From Anaerolineaceae bacterium (GTDB lineage: Bacteria > Chloroflexota > Anaerolineae > Anaerolineales > Anaerolineaceae), in the NCBI GenBank assembly GCA_016841445.1, contig JAENZD010000002.1, forward strand, positions 496,001 through 560,000: DNA of 64,000 nucleotides. Direction: 5' to 3'. The notes under the pieces were generated by a model, which had not been told where the DNA came from, ran no database searches, and was given only the letters and a program-made list of their open reading frames with translations. The position numbers were made by a program, and so were the translations under genes. This document shows positions 27,563 through 34,975 of this stretch, piece after piece (within the stretch, counting starts at the first letter, position 1; each line of letters begins with the position of its first letter).

Positions 27563-28785
27563 AAAAACCGGAAGTACTTGCGATCATCCCTGCCCGCGGG
27601 GGCTCAAAAGGTATCCCGGGTAAAAATATCCGAGATTTTGCGGGGTTTCCATTGATTGCTTACAGCATTGTTGCTGCCAGGCAATCAGAGGGTGTGACCC
27701 GCGTGATCGTTTCAACGGATTCCCCTGAGATTTCTGATGTTGCGAAAAAATTCGGCGCAGAAGTACCATTTATCCGTCCTGCGTCATTAGCTGAAGATAC
27801 GACACCGGATCAGCCTGTCTTTTTGCATGCATTAAACTGGCTTGCAGAAAATGAGGACTACCGGCCTGATTTAGTCGTGCAATTACGCCCTACCTCTCCA
27901 ATTCGCCCCCTGGATCTCATTGACCGTGCCGTCGAGATCATGAGCGAGAACCCTGATGCTGATTCCGTACGTGGGGTTGTCCCGGCTGGGCAAAATCCAC
28001 ACAAAATGTGGCGGATAGCAGCAGATGGCAAACTGATCCCCCTCTTGACGGTTGCGGGGATTGACGAACCTTATAATGCACCGCGTCAGAGCCTGCCGCC
28101 TGTTTACTGGCAGACCGGCCATATTGATGTTATCCGACCGGAAGTGATCCTTAAGAAAGGATCAATGAGTGGCGATGTTATTTTGCCGGTGTTGATCGAC
28201 CCGGATTACATGGTTGATATTGATAATCTGGGGGATTGGGCTCGTTACGAGTGGGTCGTCCGGGAGAAGAACCTGGAGATGGTTTGGCCGGGGTCGAAAA
28301 AGCGGCACTGGCCGGAGAAGATCTCGCTGGTTGTCTTCGATTTTGACGGTGTTTTGACGGATGATCGCGTGTGGGTTAACCAGGATGGCGAAGAATTTGT
28401 TGCAGCGAACAGATCGGACGGCGCTGGTATTCGACTGCTTCTGAATGGAGGCGTCAAAGCTGTTATCATCTCAACAGAGGTGAACCCGGTGGTTGCTTCT
28501 CGGGCAAAAAAGATCGGTTTACCTTACTTTCAGGGGATTGGTGATAAGCGGCGTACGCTCTTATCTTATCTTGAGACAGAAGGCTGCCTTGCTGAGGAAA
28601 CGGTTTATGTGGGAAATGATCTGAATGACCTACCCTGTTTCCCGATTGTGGCTTTTACTTTTGCTGTTGCGGATGCCCATGAAGAAGTTCTTCGACAGGC
28701 GGACCACGTGCTTATGAAAAAAGGTGGATATGGTGCCGTGCGAGAAGTCTGTGATATGATTTTGAGAAAGTACGAACAAAGTTAA
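27556..28785 (+). CDS. Fused acylneuraminate cytidylyltransferase (NeuA-like) and KdsC-like HAD phosphatase
   Basis: A 409-residue bifunctional protein. ATG 27556 follows GGAGG by nine bases and is preferred over a TTG at 27547. Residues 1-235 are a CMP-sialate synthetase: IIPARGGSKGIPGKN at 10-24, then LRPTSPIR, and YWQTGHIDVIR. Residues from about 250 form a class C0 HAD phosphatase with all four motifs: D262-F-D264-GVLTD, IIST, GDK, and GNDLND with D355 and D358. KdsC-like HADs remove phosphate from Kdo-8-P or KDN-9-P. The same fusion order occurs in vertebrate CMAS. The domain pair suggests that the sugar reaches this enzyme as a phosphate ester and is dephosphorylated and CMP-activated in one protein. 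That reading is an inference. Confidence 0.9.
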   Translation: MVEKPEVLAIIPARGGSKGIPGKNIRDFAGFPLIAYSIVAARQSEGVTRVIVSTDSPEISDVAKKFGAEVPFIRPASLAEDTTPDQPVFLHALNWLAENEDYRPDLVVQLRPTSPIRPLDLIDRAVEIMSENPDADSVRGVVPAGQNPHKMWRIAADGKLIPLLTVAGIDEPYNAPRQSLPPVYWQTGHIDVIRPEVILKKGSMSGDVILPVLIDPDYMVDIDNLGDWARYEWVVREKNLEMVWPGSKKRHWPEKISLVVFDFDGVLTDDRVWVNQDGEEFVAANRSDGAGIRLLLNGGVKAVIISTEVNPVVASRAKKIGLPYFQGIGDKRRTLLSYLETEGCLAEETVYVGNDLNDLPCFPIVAFTFAVADAHEEVLRQADHVLMKKGGYGAVREVCDMILRKYEQS

Positions 28786-28832
28786 TACGTATCCATGGTT
28801 TCAAACTTTACGGTTTATTAAAGGAGTACCTA

Positions 28833-29708
28833 ATGACTCGAGAAGTAAATATCGCTGGACGGATGGTTGGAGATGGACATCCAACATATATCATTGCTGA
28901 GATCGGAATCAACCATAACGGCAGCGTTCAGACTGCCAAGGATTTGATCAAATCTTCCTACGATGCAGGTGTAGATGCGGTTAAGTTCCAGAAGCGAACC
29001 CCTGAAATCTGTGTGCCTGATCATCAGAAAGACCAAATGCGCGACACACCCTGGGGCTATATTTCCTACCTCGATTACCGCTACAAAGTGGAATTCGGTC
29101 AGGATGATTATAAAGAGATTGACGACTATTGCAAATCGCTGGGGATCCATTGGCTGGCCAGTTCATGGGATTTGCCATCTTTGGCATTCATTGATGCTTT
29201 CAATCCACCTGCACATAAGGTTCCTTCCGCATTATTAACTGACCATGAACTCTTGAGGGGGATGAAAGCCACAGGAAAACCCATCATTCTTTCGACCGGT
29301 ATGTCAACCATGGAAGAAATTAGAAAATCGGTTGACATCGTTGGCGAGGAAAATTTATTGTTATGTCATACGACCAGCAGTTATCCCTGCCCGCCTGAAG
29401 AGCTCAACTTGAAAATGGTTCAAACGCTTAAAGATAACTTCGACTGTCCGGTTGGTTACTCTGGACATGAGGTTGGCCTGGTACCCTCCGCGTTAGCGGT
29501 TGCTCTTGGCGCTTGTTTGGTCGAGCGGCATGTTACCCTCGACCGGGCTATGTGGGGGTCTGACCAATCCGCATCTGTCGAGCCCCACGGCTTGCGGACA
29601 CTGGTGAAATATATCCGGGTAACGGAAAAATCAATGGGTGATGGGGAGAAGAAAGTCTATGACAGCGAACAATCTTCACTCAAGAAACTGCGGCGCTACA
29701 GCCGCTAA
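28833..29708 (+). CDS. NeuB-family synthase, short form without SAF domain
   Basis: A 291-residue protein with a good AAAGGAG ribosome site. It opens with the canonical IAEIGINHNGS, continues with VDAVKFQK, and holds probable metal histidines H212 (SGHE) and H233 (ERHV), again 21 residues apart. It ends near residue 290 without the C-terminal SAF domain. In NeuB homologues that domain contributes to the partner active site, so this enzyme may bind substrate differently, or it may resemble KDN-9-P/Neu5Ac-9-P synthases that act on a phosphorylated hexose. Its position after the NeuA/HAD fusion supports a phosphorylated pathway. The family is firm; the substrate is not. Confidence 0.88.
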   Translation: MTREVNIAGRMVGDGHPTYIIAEIGINHNGSVQTAKDLIKSSYDAGVDAVKFQKRTPEICVPDHQKDQMRDTPWGYISYLDYRYKVEFGQDDYKEIDDYCKSLGIHWLASSWDLPSLAFIDAFNPPAHKVPSALLTDHELLRGMKATGKPIILSTGMSTMEEIRKSVDIVGEENLLLCHTTSSYPCPPEELNLKMVQTLKDNFDCPVGYSGHEVGLVPSALAVALGACLVERHVTLDRAMWGSDQSASVEPHGLRTLVKYIRVTEKSMGDGEKKVYDSEQSSLKKLRRYSR

Positions 29709-29722
29709 ATGCCGGGATAAGT

Positions 29723-31327
29723 ATGCAGATCATCAAGCGAGCCAGGAGATATTTACGATATCAGCCCCTAAGGCAAAGGATTAACAACGATATCCGGAAA
29801 ATGGGGAAGATTGTGGCAAAAGCCGCACCTGAACCGGACGATGAGCGGATTGTTGTTTCGTTCAATGCCTCCACCCGCATCTCCGGAATGAGTTTGAATG
29901 CTGCATTTGCCATGATGACTGGGTGGTCACTGCGCTTAGAGGGTGTACGTGTGGTTAATTTTGTTTGCCAGCAGGGAATGAGCCGCTGCGTATTGGGTAC
30001 GGATAATAACGATATCAACCGCAAGCCTCCCTGCCAGAAATGCTTATTGCAATCATCGTCGATCTACACCCGCACTGATGTCCTGTGGATGCCGTCCAAT
30101 GACTCCCCAGATATCGAAAAAAACCTTCAAAACACGGATCTTGCAGCCCTCATAAAATTTAAATATGAGGGAATCCCTTTAGGTGAATTGTGCCTGCCTT
30201 CCATGCGCTGGATTTTGCGGCGCCATCACCTGGTGAATGATGAGCCGACCCGGATTCTTTACCGCCACTATATCCTTTCGGGTTATAAAGTTGCCAAGCA
30301 CTTTGACACACTCTTGTCTGAAACGAACCCGTTATCTGTGATGGTATTTAACGGGATGCAGTTCCCCGAAGCTGCAGCCAGGTGGGTTGCCCGGGGAAGG
30401 AATATCCCTGTTTATACCCATGAGGTTGGACTGCGCCCGTTATCCGCATTTTTCACTGAGGGTGACGCTACCGCTTACCCGGTAGATATTCCTGATGATT
30501 TCCAATTAACCCCCGAACAGGACTGGCAGCTGGACGATTACCTTTCAAAACGGTTTAAGGGTGATTTCAGCATGGCGGGGGTCGCTTTCTGGCCGGAAAT
30601 GCAGGGCCTGGACCAGGACCTGATTGATAAAATTAAAAATTTTAATCAGGTTGTGCCAATTTTTACAAATGTGATCTTTGATACCAGCCAACCCCATGCC
30701 AATACCCTCTTTTCGGATATGTTTACCTGGTTGGATGATGTGCTGCAGGTCATAAACAAACACCCGGAGACCCTGTTTGTGATCCGGGCACATCCAGATG
30801 AATCGCGCCCCGGGAAAGCCAGCCGGGAGAGCGTGACGGCGTGGGTGAAATTGCGAGAGGTTGAATCGCTGCCGAATGTGGTCTTTATCGGTCCCGATTC
30901 TTACTTCAGCTCATATGAAATGATCCAGCGCGCAAAATTTGTGATGATCTACAACTCTACGATTGGGATGGAAGCCTCGATTATGGGTGCACCGGTGTTA
31001 TGTGCCGGAAAGGCACGGTTTACCCAGTTGGAAACGGTATTCTATCCAAAATCACGAATGGAATACCTCGATCAGTTACACCTGTTCCTTTCGGCAGATG
31101 AGGTTGAAGCTCCCCAAATCCACAGATTGAACGCAAGGCGATTTCTTTATTACCAGCTTTTCCGTACTTCAATTCCATTTGATCAATTTATAGAACCGGA
31201 TGGGATCTTGCCGGGTTTTGTCAGGCTGAAGGAATTCGGATGGCAGGATTTGCTGCCTGAAAATTCGGAAACCCTGCGGGTGATCAGTGAAGGACTGTTG
31301 GAAGGAAAAGGGTTTCTACTTCCTTAA
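29723..31327 (+). CDS. Capsule-biosynthesis-type GT-B protein
   Basis: A 534-residue soluble protein 14 bases after the NeuB gene. The N-terminal half holds a Cys-containing stretch, CVLGTDNNDINRKPPCQKC written in two parts as FVCQQGMSRC and PPCQKCL, which could bind a metal. The C-terminal half has IRAHPDE (R355, H357, P358) and MEASIMGAP with E417, the same arrangement as in the gene at 8234. Such proteins are usually annotated as capsular polysaccharide biosynthesis proteins. Because KpsC/KpsS relatives use CMP-Kdo and the flanking genes make a CMP-nonulosonate, this is a sensible candidate transferase for that sugar. No direct evidence is available in the sequence. Confidence 0.65.
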   Translation: MQIIKRARRYLRYQPLRQRINNDIRKMGKIVAKAAPEPDDERIVVSFNASTRISGMSLNAAFAMMTGWSLRLEGVRVVNFVCQQGMSRCVLGTDNNDINRKPPCQKCLLQSSSIYTRTDVLWMPSNDSPDIEKNLQNTDLAALIKFKYEGIPLGELCLPSMRWILRRHHLVNDEPTRILYRHYILSGYKVAKHFDTLLSETNPLSVMVFNGMQFPEAAARWVARGRNIPVYTHEVGLRPLSAFFTEGDATAYPVDIPDDFQLTPEQDWQLDDYLSKRFKGDFSMAGVAFWPEMQGLDQDLIDKIKNFNQVVPIFTNVIFDTSQPHANTLFSDMFTWLDDVLQVINKHPETLFVIRAHPDESRPGKASRESVTAWVKLREVESLPNVVFIGPDSYFSSYEMIQRAKFVMIYNSTIGMEASIMGAPVLCAGKARFTQLETVFYPKSRMEYLDQLHLFLSADEVEAPQIHRLNARRFLYYQLFRTSIPFDQFIEPDGILPGFVRLKEFGWQDLLPENSETLRVISEGLLEGKGFLLP

Positions 31328-31452
31328 CATCAGGCAATCGGTTTATTGTGAACCGTTTGGTTCGTCTGACATTAATCTTCTATTTTTACGAATAATTTTC
31401 GGTATTATTTTCATATTTCATCTTATAAATTTTGTCGAATTGTCATAGGGCG

Positions 31453-31481
31453 TTGACTTTTGTGAGTCGTTTTCCAATAAT
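31453..31481 (+). promoter_or_regulatory. Candidate promoter in the 294-base gap before the third cytidylyltransferase
   Basis: TTGACT at 31453-31458 is followed after 17 bases by AATAAT at 31476-31481. A small stem (CGGTT at 39-43 and AACCG at 51-55 of the 313xx numbering, i.e. 31339-31355) lies just after the preceding gene and might be a weak terminator. A 10-base direct repeat, GTCGTTTTCC, occurs at 31466-31475 and 31516-31525. No gene is visible in 31328-31621. Confidence 0.45.
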
Positions 31482-31621
31482 TTATGGCTGGCATCAGAAA
31501 AATGAGTTGGGAGAAGTCGTTTTCCCGGTTTATAATTTATAATGGACAATGGAAACTAAACGGATTGATGAAGGTAATAATAATCCTCTCAAAAATCGGT
31601 TAATGATTTGGATATGATATT

Positions 31622-32302
31622 ATGACGATGAAAATTGTTGGATTGGTACCGATGCGCCACGTTTCTGTGCGGGTTCCGGGTAAGAATTATCGCCCATTAG
31701 CTGGAAAACCGCTATATCATCATATATTATCAACCCTGCAGGCTGTGCCTGAAATCGATACCGTGTTGGTGGATACGGATAGCCCTAAAATATTAGAGGG
31801 CCTTGCCCAAAGCTTCCCGGGAGTTCAAGGAGTATCTCGCCCGGAAAACCTGCGAGGGGATATGGTTCCCATGAATGAGATCCTGATCCATGATACTTCC
31901 TTGATCGAAGCGGATTACTACCTTCAAACCCACTCTACGAACCCATTACTCAGGCCTGAAACGATATCTTCTGCGATCAAAGCATTCCTGGGAAATTTAG
32001 CGGAATATGATTCGCTTTTCGGCGTGACGCGGCTGCAAACCCGGCTCTGGGATTCGCTGGGAAGACCGATTAATCACGACCCCAAAGTGCTGCTCCGCAC
32101 GCAAGATCTGCCGCCGGTTTATGAAGAAAATTCCTGCATTTATATTTTCAAAAGGGATATGCTTGTTCAGAGGCGAAACCGGCTAGGTGAACGTCCGATG
32201 ATGTTCGAAATTCCGGCGGTGGAAGCCTGGGATATTGACGAGGAACTTGATTTTGTCGTGGCGGATTCATTGATGAAGTATTTTTTCAGCCTTTCAAAGT
32301 GA
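31622..32302 (+). CDS. CMP-N-acetylneuraminate-type cytidylyltransferase
   Basis: A 226-residue single-domain enzyme of the NeuA/NeuA-like family. MRHVSVRVPGKNYRPLAGKP runs from residue 11 and replaces the usual IPARGGSKGIPGKN, with H and V in positions that are normally G. The phosphate-binding loop is therefore unusual. LQTHSTNPLLRPETI gives the expected Q-x-x-S/T-P-like segment, although proline-serine order differs. Ends with AWDIDEELDFVVADS, the metal-binding WDIDxxxD end motif. ATG 31622 and ATG 31628 are both possible. It starts a sub-operon with a hydroxyacid dehydrogenase and an SDR. The altered loop hints at a different sugar or nucleotide. Confidence 0.8.
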   Translation: MTMKIVGLVPMRHVSVRVPGKNYRPLAGKPLYHHILSTLQAVPEIDTVLVDTDSPKILEGLAQSFPGVQGVSRPENLRGDMVPMNEILIHDTSLIEADYYLQTHSTNPLLRPETISSAIKAFLGNLAEYDSLFGVTRLQTRLWDSLGRPINHDPKVLLRTQDLPPVYEENSCIYIFKRDMLVQRRNRLGERPMMFEIPAVEAWDIDEELDFVVADSLMKYFFSLSK

Positions 32303-32339
32303 TGTGTATCGCCTAACCACCAGTATTCAGGAGTAGTTG

Positions 32340-33326
32340 ATGAAGACAATTTTGATATCTGCGCCTTATATCTTGCCTGAAATGGATCGCTTCCGCCCTG
32401 TACTGGAAGCGTTTAATTTGGAGCTGATCCTGCCGGAGGTCAATGAAAGGCTTTCCGAGGAAGAAATATTAAAATATGCTGGTGGTTTTGATGGCACCCT
32501 ATGTGGTGATGACCGATACACCAGGCAGGTCATTGAAGCCTGCGCCCCACGCTTGAAAGTGATCTCGAAATGGGGGACCGGTATTGATTCAATCGATCAG
32601 GATGCAGCATCAGATTTTGGGATCATGGTCGGGAATACACCCAATGCTTTCACTGTCCCTGTCTCGGAAAGTGTTCTGGGCTACATGCTCGCATTTGCCA
32701 GGCAGATACCCTGGTTGGACGCAAAAGTGAAAAAAGGGGAATGGGAGAAGTTGATTGGCAAAACCCTTAGCGAGTGCACCCTGGGAGTCATAGGTGTTGG
32801 AAATGTCGGGAAGGCGGTACTGCGGCGAGCGCGCAGTTTTGGAATGAAATTATTGGGAAATGATATCGTTGAGATCCCTCCGGATTTCCTGGTTGAGTTT
32901 GGTGTCGAGATGACAGACCTGGATGATCTTCTGAGGCGATCTGACTTTATCAGCATCAACTGTACCTTGAACCCGACCAGCCATCACCTGATCAACAAAG
33001 AACGGCTGGCCCTTTGCCAGCCGGAAGCGGTTTTGATTAATACCGCACGCGGACCGGTTGTGGACCAGGATGCCCTGGTGGAAGCCCTTGAAGGGAAAGT
33101 TATCCGGGGGGCGGCAATGGATGTTTTTGAGGATGAACCTCTGCCAGCGAACAGCCCCCTCCTTACGATGGCGCATGTTTTACTTGCTCCTCATAATTCT
33201 AATTCCAGCCCTGGGTATTGGGAGCGCGTGCACTGGAACACCATCAACAACTTGCTAATTGGGCTGGGGATATCGACTGAGCCTCTTTCTGAAATGAAAA
33301 AACGTTACAGCAAAGGGTTGGTTTAG
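32340..33326 (+). CDS. D-isomer specific 2-hydroxyacid dehydrogenase (phosphoglycerate dehydrogenase-like)
   Basis: A 328-residue enzyme, starting at the ATG 32340 rather than the TTG three bases earlier. It has GVGNVG (152-157) for NAD, R237 in NTARGPVVD, the glutamate in DVFEDEP (261-267) and H285 in APHNSN, so the Arg-Glu-His catalytic set is complete. It lacks a C-terminal ACT domain, which argues against a housekeeping SerA. Lying between a cytidylyltransferase and an SDR, it may oxidise or reduce an alpha-hydroxy acid used in making an acidic sugar or a glycerate/lactate decoration of the glycan. That role is inferred from context. Confidence 0.85.
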   Translation: MKTILISAPYILPEMDRFRPVLEAFNLELILPEVNERLSEEEILKYAGGFDGTLCGDDRYTRQVIEACAPRLKVISKWGTGIDSIDQDAASDFGIMVGNTPNAFTVPVSESVLGYMLAFARQIPWLDAKVKKGEWEKLIGKTLSECTLGVIGVGNVGKAVLRRARSFGMKLLGNDIVEIPPDFLVEFGVEMTDLDDLLRRSDFISINCTLNPTSHHLINKERLALCQPEAVLINTARGPVVDQDALVEALEGKVIRGAAMDVFEDEPLPANSPLLTMAHVLLAPHNSNSSPGYWERVHWNTINNLLIGLGISTEPLSEMKKRYSKGLV

Positions 33327-33393
33327 GCACTTCAGGTATGGTAGAAATATGCGGACAAAATATGATGACCAAACGGTGGAAGGAACCCAGGAA

Positions 33394-34161
33394 ATGACTG
33401 ATAAGGCCAAAAGAATTTTGTTGATCACCGGTGCTGCCGGCGGTATAGGACGGGCAACTGTCAAAGTGTTTGCTGAAAAAGGCTGGCAGGTGATCGGTGT
33501 GGACCGAAGTCCAAAATATGAAGAATTCCCGGAAAATGGGGTCTACATCCAGGCTGATATTTCGCTGCCTGAGAAAATTGAAGAGATCTATGAAAAAGTC
33601 GCAGCGATCACGTCCACGCTGGATGCGGTTGTGAATAATGCGGCCATTCAGATCGCCAAACCGCTCGTCGACACAACAGCCGCTGAATGGGATATGGTGA
33701 TGGCCTCCAATTTACGGTCCGTATTTTTAGGCGCAAAATTAGCTTTCCCCTTACTCAAAGCTGAGGGCGGCGGCGCGATTGTGAACGTCTCTTCCGTGCA
33801 TGCGGTGGCGACTTCTGCCAATATTGCGGCGTATGCCGCCAGCAAGGGCGGTTTACTGGCACTCACTCGGGCGATGGCGATCGAGTTTGCCCAGGATGAG
33901 ATCCGGGTCAACGCCATATTGCCTGGCGCAGTCGATACCCCGATGCTCCGGGCTGGGTTCAACCGGGGGCATGTGGGTGAGGGTGATGTGCTGGAAAGGC
34001 TGGAAAACCTGGCACGCAAAACGGTCAACGGACGTGTGGGGCAGCCTGAAGAAATTGCCCGATCCATTTACTTCCTGGCGGACAACGATCAATCTTCATT
34101 TATGACCGGGCAGGCATTGATTGTTGATGGCGGTGCGACCTGCCGTTTGAGCACTGAATAG
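33394..34161 (+). CDS. Short-chain dehydrogenase/reductase
   Basis: A 255-residue classical SDR. The open frame begins at ATG 33349, but ATG 33394 has GGAAGGA at suitable distance and starts just before the fold, so it is chosen; the upstream start would add 15 residues. It has ITGAAGGIG (11-19), DAVVNNAAI, S133/S134 in NVSSVHA, and Y147-AAS-K151. D37 after the second strand suggests NAD(H). It ends with FMTGQALIVDGGAT, the standard SDR tail. It follows the hydroxyacid dehydrogenase and precedes the MptE-like gene by two bases, so they are in one operon. Substrate is unknown. Confidence 0.85.
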   Translation: MTDKAKRILLITGAAGGIGRATVKVFAEKGWQVIGVDRSPKYEEFPENGVYIQADISLPEKIEEIYEKVAAITSTLDAVVNNAAIQIAKPLVDTTAAEWDMVMASNLRSVFLGAKLAFPLLKAEGGGAIVNVSSVHAVATSANIAAYAASKGGLLALTRAMAIEFAQDEIRVNAILPGAVDTPMLRAGFNRGHVGEGDVLERLENLARKTVNGRVGQPEEIARSIYFLADNDQSSFMTGQALIVDGGATCRLSTE

Positions 34162-34163
34162 CA

Positions 34164-34970
34164 ATGAAAAAGAGACTTAAAAAGGTTCTTCCTGAATCGG
34201 TCTGGCAATTTGGCCGGCAAAGTTGGGATGGGATCAAACGCATTCCCAAAAGTATTGAAGCCAATCTGCATCCCTGGCGGCGTGAGAGCATCAGGAAGCT
34301 GAGGGCTTTGAAGGACAGCTATAAGGGGAAGCGCTGTGTGATCATTGGCAATGGGCCAAGTCTGAATAAAACGGATGTCAATCGAATTCAATATGAATTT
34401 ACGTTCGGTTTGAACCGGATCTATCTGGCTTGGGAAGATTGGGGATTTAAGACATCATTCTTGCTTTCCGTTAACGATCTTGTGATCGAACAGTGTGCTG
34501 AAGATTTCCGCTCTCTATCTATCCCAATGTTCATGGCTTGGCGAGCTCACCAATGGCTTGAACCGCGAGAGAACCTGCACTTTCTTTACACAACCTACAC
34601 CGGGCCTAAATTTGCCAAAGATGCCAGTACACGGTTGTGGGAAGGTGCGACGGTAACCTATACAGCGCTGCAGTTGGCTTACCATATGGGGTTTTCGACC
34701 GTGGTTCTGATCGGTGTGGACCACAGCTTTGTCTCGAAAGGAAAACCAAACCAGACCGTTGTCTCAGAAGGTGACGACCCCAACCACTTCAACCCGAAAT
34801 ATTTTGGCAAAGGCTTTCGCTGGCAGCTTCCGGATCTGGATACCTCGGAAACTGCATATAGAATGGCTCACCGGGCCTTTCTGGATGATAACAGGCAAGT
34901 GTTGGATGCAACCGTTGGCGGCCAGCTGGATGTTTTCCCCAAAGTGGATTACGATCGGTACTTCAGTTAA
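34164..34970 (+). CDS. DUF115/MptE-like protein, candidate acidic-sugar transferase
   Basis: A 268-residue protein with a basic, amphipathic N-terminus and the motif VIIGNGPSLNKTD (G62-N63-G64-P65-S66-L67). This GNGPSL loop marks the DUF115/MptE-like fold, which archaeal 6-hydroxymethylpterin diphosphokinase shares with the central domain of Maf proteins that attach pseudaminic or legionaminic acid to flagellin. Later segments LSVNDLVIEQ and VVLIGVDHSFV also fit. Pterin biosynthesis is unlikely in this location. Since the region makes CMP-nonulosonates, I infer a transferase acting on a CMP-sugar. It lies 2 bases after the SDR and 5 bases before a GT2. Confidence 0.75.
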   Translation: MKKRLKKVLPESVWQFGRQSWDGIKRIPKSIEANLHPWRRESIRKLRALKDSYKGKRCVIIGNGPSLNKTDVNRIQYEFTFGLNRIYLAWEDWGFKTSFLLSVNDLVIEQCAEDFRSLSIPMFMAWRAHQWLEPRENLHFLYTTYTGPKFAKDASTRLWEGATVTYTALQLAYHMGFSTVVLIGVDHSFVSKGKPNQTVVSEGDDPNHFNPKYFGKGFRWQLPDLDTSETAYRMAHRAFLDDNRQVLDATVGGQLDVFPKVDYDRYFS

Positions 34971-34975
34971 TCATT

